NCBI GenBank assembly: GCA_027475525.1
Contig: JAMWFC010000105.1
Span: forward strand, 1-64,000
DNA: 64,000 bases
Origin: Macrolepiota albuminosa
Lineage: Eukaryota; Basidiomycota; Agaricomycetes; Agaricales; Agaricaceae
Direction: 5' to 3'
Positions 36,370-47,611 of this stretch are shown here, one piece after another. The first letter of the stretch is position 1. Each line of letters begins with the position of its first letter. The notes under the pieces are model-generated. The model was not told the DNA's origin, ran no database searches, and worked only from the letters and a program-made list of their open reading frames with translations. The position numbers were made by a program, and so were the translations under genes.

Positions 36370-37120
36370 CTGAGGAGAGATGATACCACAACTTCTACTC
36401 TGAGATCCACCTCAAGATATCTGACTCCTCTGCCAACCTCTAGCCACATACTTCAACCAACATCTACTACCATCACATCTACTATCATTACCATCACACA
36501 CATCAATGCCATTATTATGCACATTTTCCAACCACCTCTTGCACTATGGACTCTGGGATGCTATCATGGCCATCATTTCCATGATTGATGCCCAGATCAC
36601 ACCCAATTATCTCAGCTATCATGCATCACACATTATGCTGCTACTTCTACACTACTGATTGCACATCCTGCAGGTATGATCTCCAGCATACAGTTGTTCC
36701 ATTCTGCTGCTACTTATAGAGTTTTGAAAGCCATTGCAGACATCCTGAGATCCCTTCAGACTGCTGAAGTAGATTCCACAGTACTTATAGCTTGTAGTTA
36801 TCATCTTGCATTTCTTTAGTCTTGATATTGAATTGCTTTGCTTGCATGCCCTTTAACTTTGACTGGCATGCACTTGACTGGCATGTATACCTTGAGACTG
36901 GTATGCACTTTGTGACTTTAAGTTTATTGACCTCAGTCTTGTCTTAGAACTCTTAGTTCTCAATCTTCTAGTTTATCTCAATCCCTAACTTGTTCTTTTT
37001 TGCATTTTGAGCCCCAGAACATTGCCTAGAGCTTCAGACACTCCAAGTACACATAGATCAAGTCTGCCTTGTAAGGGCATTGCTGTACTTGGAAGGTCTT
37101 TGAGTCAGCAGTACCTGACA
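36370..37120 (-). repeat. Old, CpG-depleted copy of LTR family F
   Basis: The reverse complement aligns with the solo LTR at 20281-21009. Shared anchors are TGTCAGGT at the start (37120), CTTTCCAGG/CCTTCCAAG, GGTTCTAAGACGAGAC against GAGTTCTAAGACAAGAC, TTAAAGTCGCGAAGTGCATACC-type sequence, the CATGCCAGTCAA repeats, and GATGCGTGTGATGGCGGTG against GATGTGTGTGATGGTAATG. CpG sites of the young copy appear here as TpG or CpA. The left boundary is approximate. Confidence 0.75.
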
Positions 37121-38065
37121 GATAGCTTTCTTATTGTCATGAAAAAACTCTATCAAAGCCTTGATAATGCAATAATTTAAGTGGAATTTCTTATTGCATG
37201 ACTTTTTAAGCTGCTAATTTTATGATATACTCTATTATATTGATTTAAAAATTGATTTTAGCACTACTAATGCAGAACATTGGTTTCAAGATAATTTTTA
37301 AAATAAAGATATTCAATTCTCAATTTTTTCTATACATGAAAATAATCTCAAACTATTTGTACCTCAACTATTTCATTACTTGTCTAAAGATACAAAACTT
37401 TTTCAATATATTCAAAGAATAGTTAAAGCCCAAGCAAGTAATTTTTTTTTTGCTTTTAAAATATTGATGCATATAAATTGATTTTTTTAAAACAGAACTT
37501 TGGGAATGGTTTGCTTGATGAAATTATTAATTTATTTTTTTGCCTTGCTTTAACAACATGGAGTAGAAGTGTTTACAGATCAGAATGTGATGACTTCAAA
37601 TATGCAAATAACAAAAATGGCCCTCAACATCTCTTTATGATCAGCAATACTCTCATCTTTATTTCTAGTTATACCAGGACTAGAAACATCTATAGAGTTA
37701 CTTGTCAAGTTGCCCACTCTTCTAGCTTCTGAATTTCACAGCTGCTTCTCCTTTAAAGATCTGGAGTAAGTGCAGAAGATCCAAAGCAGGTGTGACATAA
37801 TGGTTGTGATATCCAGAGGTCCAGAGCAAGTGGATCATGACAGAAATTTCTATTATACATGTTGAAGACTACAACCTCCTGCCTATTTCATCATATCTCT
37901 TGTGATTACTAAGATTACAATTTTCTCAGGTATTTTGCCCTATCATACCTCAACTGTTTATCACTTCATTGGTTATATCTGAGGTATGTTTTTACTTAGG
38001 TTTCAACCCTACTTACACTTATAAACCATCTATTCTACAGTTATTGACTTATGTCAATTTATAAC
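37121..38065. other. AT-rich DNA without recognisable genes
   Basis: Very AT-rich, with poly-T runs around 37441-37490. CTCAACTGTTTATCACTTCATTGG-like sequence at about 37955 recurs at about 38390 on the other side of the LTR at 38066, suggesting that LTR sits inside an older repeat. Confidence 0.4.
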
Positions 38066-38372
38066 TGTAGTCCCAGAACCTGACTATATCTATATATGCA
38101 TTATATATGCACAATAATTGTGAGCCTCAGTGTTGAGTTTAGATAGGAGTAAACCACTGATATTACCTATATATGCACGATAATTGTGCTATACACAATA
38201 ATACAAGTATATTAGAAAAGAAAACAGGCAGAGAAAAATATGCTTACAGCCTCAGTGTTGAGTTTAGGTAGGAGTAAACCACTGAGGCTGTAAGTCAATC
38301 ATCAATGGATGATGTGGCTTGATTCACATGATCGATCAGAAGTGCGGAAAGAGACTAAGGTCAACAATAACA
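38066..38372 (-). repeat. Solo LTR related to copia-A (family D)
   Basis: 307 bp from TGTAGTCCCAGAACCTGA to CAACAATAACA. Architecture is that of the copia-A LTR: a block containing CCTCAGTGT appears twice, the second copy closing a stem. Here the stem is a perfect 15-bp inverted repeat, CTTACAGCCTCAGTG (38243-38257) with CACTGAGGCTGTAAG (38280-38294). Flanks show no clear duplication. Confidence 0.7.
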
Positions 38373-38390
38373 AATAGAGTATCTTTAATA

Positions 38391-38720
38391 CAGCTGTTCA
38401 CCACTTCATTGATTACAACTGAATTATTTATTGACTGACATTTATTTATAACAAGTTATGGGCCTTGTACCTTGTTAATTAGACTTGATAACCAACAAAT
38501 AACAACTCAAAGAAATTTTTTTTGAGATCTTACTATGTTAAGTATTGGTGTAATGCTATTACTATCATTCTCTCTATTCAAAGAACTAAAATGCCAAGGG
38601 CATGAGAACTATGTAAGCTGGAGAATCCAAATGATTGCTTACAGAAACCCCATAGACTTCTCAACTATTGGAAAAATAAAATCATTGTTTCCAAATCATT
38701 ATGCAAAGAATCAGATTTAG
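38391..38720 (+). pseudogene. 5' end of another copia element: LTR tail, PBS and Gag start
   Basis: An LTR tail ends ...TTTATAACA at 38453. It is followed by AGTTATGGGCC (38454-38464), the same half-tRNA-iMet primer site type as the other copia elements. An open frame at 38535-38720 contains LFKELKCQGHENYVSWRIQM, the Gag/UBN2 start of copia elements. The rest of the element is missing. Confidence 0.6.
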
Positions 38721-39147
38721 AGACTGAAAAGACTAGTCTCAACTCACTTCTTCCAACCTCACTTTCTCTCCTAGAAATCTCAACTCCTGTCCACTTGCAG
38801 TGATAGGACTCCACACAGGCTAGGCACATCAACAGCAGGCTCAGCACCAGTCCCAGACATCTTGCTGCACACAATCCAAACTTGGCATGCATGATTTACC
38901 TATTTCAGGCCATAATTTGACAGCCACGCATGGCAAGCAATGGATTCAATCAGTGATAGTGCTGGCAACAAAGTTAGATCAATAATGGTCCTTTAATTTG
39001 ACTCATATCAAAGGGGCAAAAATCCCTCCACATGTAATGCTCCACAAATGTCTTCATAAATGGCTTAAAGTCAAACATATGCTTTAGATAGTCCGTCTCT
39101 GTGTTCATCTACATCAACGTTCCACATCAATCACAATCAACGAGTCT
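38721..39147. other. No gene seen
   Basis: Transition from AT-rich repeat DNA to more balanced host-like sequence at about 39000. Confidence 0.4.
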
Positions 39148-39516
39148 TTAATTAACCCATCTTTTTACACCGATGTTTGCGCGTATAGCAATGCGTACAC
39201 AAGTCTTTCGGGCAAGGACCAGTTCCTTCTCGGCATAATTCTGTATTCGAACGCTGGTATTCATGAAACCACACGTTTTCGATTCTCGATTTGAACCTGC
39301 GACGCGACAAGCAATTCCTGAGGCCTGATCCATAACCAAATATACCTTACTCTCCCAACATTGATCGTCCCATCTTACCATCTTACATTGCAAGCAGACC
39401 AAAGCAGATGTAATATCCTCTCCCGTCATACGTCTCCATTTCATCCTCAATGCATTTTGTATGATGTTGATCCACGAGCTTGCGTGGAAGATGTAGCTGG
39501 CAAAGGCAGCTTGCAA
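39148..39516 (-). CDS. Possible small host gene, unidentified
   Basis: Base composition here is host-like, not transposon-like. One open frame (122 residues, MQAAFASYIFHASSW to the stop at 39148) contains no recognised domain. An alternative spliced reading, in another frame with a GT-AG intron of about 70 bp, ends with a Cys-rich tail NTELCREGTGPCPKDL and CTHCYTRKHRCKKMG, reminiscent of a zinc-binding end but not assignable. I cannot decide between the two, nor locate a certain start. Confidence 0.3.
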   Translation of the reverse strand: MQAAFASYIFHASSWINIIQNALRMKWRRMTGEDITSALVCLQCKMVRWDDQCWESKVYLVMDQASGIACRVAGSNRESKTCGFMNTSVRIQNYAEKELVLARKTCVRIAIRANIGVKRWVN

Positions 39517-40080
39517 CTTTTAGCGGAACAGAACTAGATGCGTTGAGATGCCCTTATCTGTTTGAGCCTTCATCTCGCACAACAGCGAAGAACCAACATG
39601 GCGACACACAAGATTGTTCTGATCACGGAGGGAGAAAAACTGGCGATCATCTTTCAACAGGAGACCTAGGAGACATGAGATGATTTTTCTCCCGTTGTCG
39701 TGTAATCACACGCATATATTGGATTGTGACTATGGAGTATCTATCAAGGCTCATGAACAAACTGATGGTGATGGCCTTTTGATCTGTTGATTGATGCATA
39801 TGGTGTGGGTGATCTCATTGCAGTGTAAACTATACTTAGCGGCCTTCGCTCACTCCAAATGTCGTTGGCCAACCTGTGCTCACTTGTCTTCTGCACCGGT
39901 ATCCCTTACTAATGACTAATTCTCGGCCTGGTAGGAAGAAACTTCCAATTGTACAGGTTTCACTGATGCCAGACGCCCTGATGCAAATGTCGTGATCTTA
40001 AACAATGCTGATCTTTTATAACGGTTCTTTACAATTATAAAGGACCCAGCTCTAGTATCCTCCTTCTCACAAATGCTACA
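39517..40080. other. Upstream region of the membrane-protein gene
   Basis: Host-like composition; presumably holds the promoter of the plus-strand gene at 40081 and the 5' end of whatever lies at 39148-39516. A TATA-like TTTATAA lies at about 40015, some 65 bp before the ATG. Confidence 0.4.
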
Positions 40081-41835
40081 ATGGCAACCATATTCTATGA
40101 CGATGTTGATTCGCCTAACATGTTTTTCGACGATAGAGTTTTTGCCAAATCTACGGAATATGTTGGCGGATCTATTAGTGGAGCACCTGGATTAACCGTC
40201 CTTTTTCAAGGTATGTCGGATACAGAACTCATTATTATACATTGTTGTTCACCGACAGCGTATATAGGCACCTCTATCACACTGGTTGGCTTCCTTAACA
40301 ACGACATCACTGTCATGATTGATGGCGAGAGCCAGCCGGATGTCCCTGGAAGGGGTGGGATCCTACTAGGTGTCTTTTACAAGTCCCCGAATCTACCTGA
40401 CGCAATGCATAATCTGACAATGGCCAGCCTCCGAATGCCGGGGATACACAATGTTATTAACGTTGACTATGCCACAGTTACTGCGGGAAAGAATACTCCA
40501 ATACAAGGAGAACTGATTGTCGACGAAAGTGAGCCATCAGTGGTCTTCGAGGGCGGGTGGATACAGAATACGAATCCCGTCTTCACTGATCAAGTTGGCA
40601 GTCGATTAGCCTATGCAAACACAACTCACCAAACCTCCTCTTCTAATGCATCAGCTACGTTCCATTTCAATGGTTTGTCTCCACTGAAAGATTGATTTGC
40701 CAAAAGTACACTTACTCTAAAATATGTTATAGGAACAGCGGTGTCCGTATTTGGCATCTATTCTGGCCCATCCTCATTAAATTTGAATACGGAGTTAGAC
40801 GGAGAATTGTCTACAAATGTATTTTTTTCCCAAAATTCTTCAAACTTTCAATGGTATCACAAGGAAGGCCTCTCTTCAACCAATCATACATTGAAAATGA
40901 CATACGTTGGTGGAATCGACCATTCTACCTTTAACTTGGACTATATAATCTATACCCCGTCCTTCACTTCACCCTCCGGGGGCCCGAGCAGTACACCTTC
41001 CGGCTCTCAACCTTCAGCGACAAATACAATTGTAGCATCACCGATCATCACTACCCTACCACCTGATCATTCTGGCATATCGCATGCAAAACTTTTGGGG
41101 GTTCTCATTGGAACCGTGATTTTGGGAGTTATTGTCATTCTGATGCTCTTCTTCATGCGCAAGAAGAAACTACTCTTTTGGTCTGCCAGACAAAGACATA
41201 GCACAGGTATAGAGGCACAAGCCTTTGTAAGAGCATAGTACTAACGAAGGATAAGTCAATCCTTTCCCACCTTCTCATCCCCAAGGTCTTCCTCAATTGC
41301 GAGTGTACCATAAATCTGGCCTCACAAACGGGCAAACTGTTGTCGAAAGCTCGATTCCTGATGAGGATCTACCGCTATTTGACACATCTACTACAAGGCG
41401 TCATTGGTGGGCACGACTTTGGTGGCGTTCATGGTCTGGAACAGGTTTGTTTCATTGTCTCATCCACAATTCACTTTCCTGATCTTGTACATAGTGGAAG
41501 CCTTTCCACCTAACTGGGATCCATCAAGTTCTCGTCAACCAATTGATCGACACAAGCCTGCCCTACCTACTTGCCATGTAACACAAGAGGAAGCTCCTCG
41601 TCAGAGTGACGCTGGTAGCGCACACGAAACCATTGTGGAAGACCCTCGTGTTCAAGAACTGGAAGATATGGTACTTGCTCTCCAACAGGAGATAGAGGAA
41701 ACACAGGGCCAGGACAGATTTGGAGCACAAAATGGGGCGCTTATGAGGGAATTGGTTACAAATCGCCGTGAAACGTCAAATGAACGAGAGCAAGGGGATG
41801 GTGGCAGTGTGGCGGTGTCGACCACAGTCGTTTGA
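40081..41835 (+). CDS. Single-pass membrane protein, agaricomycete-type, function unknown
   Basis: Five exons (40081-40210, 40259-40672, 40733-41206, 41286-41444, 41495-41835) join in phase to 505 residues; introns are GT-AG, 48-79 bp. Residues 1-290 form two beta-rich halves with many N-x-S/T sites (NTTHQTSSSNAS, FNGTAVSVFG, NHTLKMTY), followed by a Ser/Pro/Gly/Thr stalk (SPSGGPSSTPSGSQPS). A transmembrane segment lies at about 300-322 (LLGVLIGTVILGVIVILMLF), followed by RKKK. The cytoplasmic tail ends in a Glu/Gln-rich coiled segment (VQELEDMVLALQQEIEETQ). This layout is common among uncharacterised mushroom proteins. No cleavable signal peptide is seen at the chosen ATG, so an upstream exon is possible. 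The first intron keeps the frame open, so its splicing is inferred from its GTATGT...ACAG signals. Confidence 0.8.
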
Positions 41836-42026
41836 TGCGGGATTTATAATAATAATTTATATCGATGAAGGTGAGTCCATAACGTCCCCGTTTATTGTGA
41901 AATCGACTCCGAAGTGACCATCGTCGTTGAAGCTTGAGTACTGAGTACTGAGGCATACAGTGCATGCAGTATCATATTTTGGATTAAGACAGAAATATGA
42001 AGGTTTAACGTTCCCAGTGAAAACTG

Positions 42027-42340
42027 TGTCAAGAACCCGTTCAAGAATTCGAGAGAAACTTAAGACTTGAGAGAACGAGCGTACAAGAGTTGGCAACTGT
42101 GTTGATTGCCTGAATTTACTTTACGAATACATGAGGTTTTTATAGTAATTTAGAATAGGGAGAATTAGAATCAGGGTGAAAACAAATAGGGAAAGGTTTC
42201 AGAAATGTAGGGTACCATGATAAAGTTAGGAGAGAATAAGGAGAATGGAGAAAAAAGGAGAAAGACTAGGAGTATGTATTATAGAATTGCTGACGAGGTT
42301 TTTCATGAGTAATTAACAAGAGATCGGTAAGTTTGTGACA
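42027..42340 (-). repeat. 3' LTR of a chromodomain gypsy element
   Basis: 314 bp with matching short ends TGTCA...TGACA. It lies directly downstream (minus strand) of the polyprotein C-terminus and of a purine-rich CAAAGGGGATAA tract. A minus-strand TATAAAAACC sits at about 42135-42144. The LTR boundary at 42027 is inferred from the TGTCA/TGACA symmetry. Confidence 0.6.
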
Positions 42341-43232
42341 TTATCCCCTTTGAGGACCGAGTCGGCATAGTCTTTGGATGGAGGTGGACGTGCGACTCGA
42401 CCGTAGCGGGTGGTAGTCTGGCGAGGGGGTTCAAAGTTGCGTTGGGAAGGTGCTGGAGGAGGTGATGGTGACCGGACTGGGCGTTGAATTAAGGAGTCAG
42501 AAAAGGGAGCAGGTTCAGGTAATGCAGTGATGGGTGCAGGATTTCGATCGAAGTAGATCTGAGGTGGTCGTGGGCGGCGAGGATTCCGTTGGTGCCAGTG
42601 TTCAAGGAATTCGTAAAGTTCAGAAGGAATATCGGAAAGAGGTATCCAGGAGTTTTCCGATTCTGGCAAGTTTTTTCATGAGACGAAATACAGTCAAACC
42701 TCTCATAAGCGATGACCCTTATAACCAATAACCCCTTCAAACCAATGGGTTTTCGGCATCCACCAACTTGGTTCGCAGGGAAATTTGATGAACCTCTGAT
42801 ACTTGATAATCGATGGGTCTTGGAGGGGTCATAACCAATAATACATCATAAATATCACATCACCTGACCATCAGCGAGGCCTGTTTTATGCTCCGATATA
42901 TGCCATGTCCAATTCAAATATAATGTTTTAAGGGCGCCCTGTGGCCGCATAGCCCGCTACTTTTGAGAGGAGAACTTGCTTGGCAGTGAATTTCATTAGA
43001 CCACAAAATTGAATAATATATTTAAGCAAAGTGAGGACCTCGATCTGCACCAGCAGCATTAAAAGGTTGAATTGGATTGCCTGGTCTCTGTTCTGCTTCC
43101 GTTCATGAACGTGCCGTGCGATCAAATTGAGGCGCAACTAGAAAGAAAACTTCTTCGACGGAAGACAAAGAGCCAATGGAAATTAAATGTCCACAATATT
43201 GCGCGAACCAATCGAGACCAAGAGTGACAGAA

Positions 43233-43386
43233 GAACAGTCTGGCGACATAGAAAACAAGACAAGACAAGAAAATGATGTTCGAGGATGAAACGAAGTCAC
43301 AAGGAAGACGAACAGTCTGGCGACATAGAAAACAAGACAAGACAAGAAAATGATGTTCGAGGATGAAACGAAGTCACAAGGAAGAT
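43233..43386. repeat. 77-bp tandem duplication in pogo 5' region
   Basis: The unit beginning GAACAGTCTGGCGACATAG is at 43233 and again at 43310, period 77, 76 identical bases. It is non-coding. Confidence 0.95.
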
Positions 43387-44240
43387 GCTTTCAAGAATGG
43401 TAGGCGAAGGGGTGCGGAGAGCAAGAGAAAACGTGGTGGAAGAGTACTGCGATTGATAGAGGCATCAAAAATGACAGGAAAGACAGAGGACTCCAATAAG
43501 ATGCTCATACTTGGAAGAGGAGAAGGAGGGAAAGGTTTACAAATCCTATCGACGATTAGAATGAAACATAATGAGCAAAGACAAACCGAAAAAAAACCTG
43601 AGTGAGACAGGTTTCAAAAAATAGGGTGAGGGAGCGTGAGGAAAGGCTGAGGGTAGACTCCAAAAAGACGATCATACTTGTAAAAAAGAATGACCAAAGA
43701 GTGCCGTAACACAAAGAATACGGAAACTATAGGAATCAGCGCAATTTCGGAAATGGAAATGTTTGTCGCAATTAATCCCGCTGATGACATGTGCCCTTAG
43801 TCTTTATAGATACCGCAAGTGTGTTCTCCTTATTGTAACTTCTAAAAGAACTAATCTATCGCCTGATATTTCATATAAAGTAAACAAGTATCACTGTACT
43901 GTAGCAAGAAAGATGATAGAAAATATATAAAAACATCTGATTCCACGAGAGGGTTAATAACGTGAAACGGGGGAAGTCTGAAGGAGGAACATGTGATGAA
44001 AGTCAGACCTGAAAATTTCGCCAGTGTCGTTCACAGAGCATAGACCCACTACTAAAGTAGCAGGAATTTATTTATTTATTTTAAAAACTGGTTAGCATGA
44101 GAAAATGATCACTTTCGGTGAGGGCTTCATCAAAGCCCTCACCAAAAGTGATCAAGAGACCCTAACCCAACTTACCTTAACCCAACTTACCTTATCACTC
44201 ACTGTCATTAAAATTGCATCTTGTCACTGCTTTCATCGGA

Positions 44241-46435
44241 ATGGCAATGAATCTACTTGAAGTCATTAAGATAGGCATCTTGCACCTCAAATCAGAGATA
44301 GAGCCACGCAAACAAGAACTTCTTGCACAAATTTCAAGGAAGGAGAAAATTTTGGATGCCGATGAAATGTGGTTGAATCATGATGGAAACCTAGTTGATG
44401 AAGAAAGAGTTGCAGAGCTTCTTGAAATGGCATCTGACTATGATCATGGGTTGGCCCAAATAGATTCACAACAAAAAAGTATTGTTGAGTGGCTGAAAGA
44501 GCTTGGAGGAGGTTTACAAGCAAATAGTGATTTGAAAAAGATTCACAACAAAAAAGTATTGTTGAGTGGCTGAAAGAGCTTGGAGGAGGTTTACAAGCAA
44601 ATAGTGATTTGAAAAAAAAGCAATGTGAGTCTGTACATTATCAATACTGCAAACATTTCAAAGCTAAGATATTGACTTGACAGAACCTGAAGATTGCAAT
44701 CTCAAGCCATATGTGGAGAAGAAAGAAAAGAAACCTGTTTTTACTAAAAAGGAAAATGCAACGTTAAAGCAGAAGATTGAAATCTTGGATTGGCATTACA
44801 AAAACAAGTCGAGTCAGAGCAAAACAGCAATTTATTGGAATGAAAAGTATCCTAACTTGAGGCTCACCCAACCACAAGTTTCCAATTGGCTCAAATTAGA
44901 AAATGAGCTTCAAAAACGATATGCTGAAGCTTTGGAACAGAGTCAGACAGAGAATGCAAAGCAAGAAAAACTGAGCGAGAATCCAGAAGTCAATGAGATG
45001 CTGTAGTTGTGGATTTACAAGGCAATGTGTAATGGGATTGACCTTTCTGAGGAAGTACTCAGAGCAAAATGGAATTGATTTGCTGATCTTGCTGGAGTTT
45101 CAGATAATAAAAGGATAAACTGTAGTAATGGGTGGCTAGATTGCTTCAAAACTTGATGTGGTTTTAAAAACTTCAAGCGTCATGGAGAGGCTGGCTTTGC
45201 AGATCCTCAAGATGTTGAAACTGAACGCCAACATTTGCAGGAGTTGATTGCTAAATATGGATACCAATTGAAGGATATCTTTAACATAGATGAAACTGGA
45301 TTGTTTTGGGTGTGAGTATCTTACATATTTCTAATAAATAAGAGCTTACATGCAGCTGTAGAATATCACCTGATTGTGGTCTCACAACGAAACAAAAAGT
45401 CAGGTGTCAAAGAAGACAAAAAACAGCTGACTTTGGCATTTACAATGAATGCCTCAGACACAGAGAAGCTTCCACCAGTAATCATTGAAAAGGCTGAGCG
45501 TCCCTGAGCTTTCCAAAGGAAGAGTGGTGCTCAACTTGGATTCTACTGGAGGAGCAATGCAAAAGCCTGGATGACAACAGTCTTGTATCAGGAATGGTTG
45601 TGCAATTGGGATGCCAAGTTACGTCAAGAGAAACACCATATTCTTCTGTTACAGAACAATTTCAGTGCTTACATTCCTCCAGATAATCTCACAAATATCA
45701 TTGTCGAAAACTTCAAACCCAATTTAACAGCTCATGTTCAGCCAGCTGATGCTGGCATTATTTGCTGCTTCAAAGCTTACTATCATGCTCACTTTGTGAA
45801 CCATGCTGTTGATCACTACAATTGTGATATTCCTCCTGCTGAAATATACAATCTTAATGTTCTCGAGGCCTTCCGGATGGCAGATACTGCATGGAAGGAG
45901 GTTGACACTACTATTATTTGGAACTGCTGGAAAAAGACTGGTATTTTGCCTAAGCAGACAACTGCTGAAGATCTTGCTTTTACACCATCTGTCCCTGTAT
46001 CATTTCTTCTCAATGCAGAGCCAACAAATACCGTTAACACAGCAGACATTGAAGTTATCAATGCTTTGTAACATCTTGAGAAGCGTGGAGTCCTTCAGCA
46101 TAATAACTAAATAGATATCAATAAACTACTCAACTCTATTGACGAGAACAAGATGTTTGCAGATGGTACCAATAAGAAGGAGATTGAAAAGGATATTTTT
46201 CAGCAGTGGCTGAACGTCGCAAGGCAGAACAAAACAGAGAAAACAAGAGTAGTGATACTGTGGATGACAGTGAAGTAATTGGTGAGAAGCCATCACACTG
46301 GGATGCACTCAATGCAGCCTCAACTATTCTGAAGTATATATCTGATATGGACCAACCATATGCACATCAGTTGGAAGGTATTCTTGCTAGCTTTGGGCGT
46401 CAAACACACCTTAATGAATTTCAATCCTTTTGACC
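44241..46435 (+). pseudogene. pogo-like transposase, catalytically dead
   Basis: The N-terminal coiled region starts MAMNLLEVIKIGILHLKSEI; a CENP-B-type HTH follows at about 44740 (NATLKQKIEILDWHYKNKSS, RLTQPQVSNWLK). The DDE core has IFNIDETGLFWV (first Asp, about 45282), the segment KAWMTTVLYQEWLCNWDAKL, then HHILLLQNNFSAY at about 45630 where relatives have LQDNFSGH, so the second catalytic Asp is Asn. HVQPADAGIICCFKAYYH (third Asp kept) and IIWNCWKKTGILP complete it. TGA or TAG interrupts at NEML-stop, KWN-stop-FADLAGV, FKT-stop-CGF and ERP-stop-AF; in at least three of these relatives have Arg. A 77-bp duplication (44462-44616) also breaks the frame. Confidence 0.88.
44462..44616. repeat. 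77-bp tandem duplication inside the pogo transposase
   Basis: The unit beginning GATTCACAACAAAAAAGTAT is at 44463 and again at 44540, period 77, 78 identical bases. It repeats the SIVEWLKELGGGLQANSDLK segment and shifts the frame. Confidence 0.95.
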
Positions 46436-46943
46436 TACCACTCTTAATAATTATTTCCACAAAAAATCTTAGTATACATTTATGTAGCTATCAAATGATG
46501 TATACAATCTAAAATGATGACTAAACAGGCTTTTGGAGACCTCCATAACAACCCCTCTCATACCCGATAACCTCTTATAACCGATAACTTTTGGCTTCTA
46601 TGGAGAGGCCATTAGTTACAAGAGGTTTGACTGTAGTCGAAACGTTGTTCGATCCTTCAGGTATCAATGATGGTACCGATATCACGCAGCTGCTCAGAGA
46701 TGATGTCAGCTAGGGGAACAGGAGCTGATTGGAGACAATTGGGAATGGAGTTGGCAGGGGTGAAAGGTTCAAGTAAGGAAACATGAAACACAGAATGAAG
46801 TCAAAAGTAAAAACTCAGAGAGTTCAAGAAGATAGGATGAGAGTCTATGGTGGGCTAGGACTTTAAAGGGGCCAATACAACAATAATCAAGCTTATTAGA
46901 AGGCTGTGAAGTCTTGATATTACGCCTCTGCAGTTGAGCAAAG

Positions 46944-47611
46944 ATATGGGGAAAAGTAGCGCCTAACAAGTTACACAAATGTGTGACCCACGTGGATTGA
47001 TGAGGCCTAAGGCAAGGCTAAAGCTGGCTAACTATAATACAATATATAAGAGTAAGGAGGGAAGGTTGATTAAAAAGGAGGACTGAAAGTAGACTAGTAG
47101 AACTAGAAGTAAAATACTGTGAAGGGAGCTGCTGCAACCTTCCCATCGCGTGCTTACTTTAGATATTTCGGTGAAAATAGAATGAAGGAATTCTGTTCAC
47201 CGAAATAGCTAGGTGAGAGGTGAGCAATGGCTCACCATGGGGCCATGGGATGTGTCTCACCGATAATGAGAATATAAATAAAAGAAATTTATTGAATACA
47301 TGAAAAGAAAAGCAAAAAACTGTTGGCTGAACAGTGCTTGCAGTGAGACAGGGCCTGTAACGTGAGAGAGCAACAATGTACTCATCTGAGCAGCCGATGG
47401 AAAAGGAGAAGGATGACAGAGAAGGCCATCCGAAATGTCTGAGACCATGAACCATACTGTTCATGACACAGAAACTGCCATACTCTGGCACCATGCTGAG
47501 AACGGCATCCAGCCAAAAGAGAGAGAGAGGTGATGTGATAATTGGAGACTTCTTGGCATGCAGAGGCCTCTGAAAACGCTCCTCACCTCCAGTAGTCACC
47601 TTTATGCCAAA
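46944..47611. other. Foreign 0.67-kb block between two gypsy integrase parts
   Basis: Gypsy coding sequence stops near 47630 (KFKPSN) and resumes near 46940 (QLQRRNIKTS). The block between is non-coding and is bounded by a CAAAG direct repeat at 46939-46943 and 47612-47616, but its ends are not TG...CA and its removal leaves a one-base frame mismatch. It could be an insertion or a recombination junction between two different gypsy elements. Confidence 0.4.

Larger units (their letters stand above)
42691..46633 (+). mobile_element. pogo/Tigger-like DNA transposon (Tc1/mariner superfamily)
   Basis: 3,943 bp bounded by inverted ends CAGTCAAACCTCT (42691-42703) and its complement (46621-46633), with TA target duplications at 42689-42690 and 46634-46635. 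The next 45 bp at each end are partly similar (CTTATAACCAATAACC against CTTATAACCGATAAC, as subterminal repeats). One plus-strand transposase gene lies within. Confidence 0.93.
42341..46990 (-). pseudogene. Gypsy integrase C-terminus and chromodomain, split by a pogo element
   Basis: Minus-strand reading. Near 46935 it gives RRNIKTSQPSNKLDYCCIGP and FKVL, the GPF/Y-type integrase C-terminus; relatives have DYRRIGPF, so Arg to Cys by C to T. After a frameshift comes FHVSLLEPFTPANSIPN, then the start of a chromodomain ending RFDY at 46636. The pogo element intervenes, and the chromodomain resumes at 42690 with FVS, a TGA in place of the family Trp, and KNLPESENSWIPLSDIPSEL. The tail ends with GDNVTNLPISC. 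Removing the pogo element plus one TA rejoins the frame. Confidence 0.82.
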
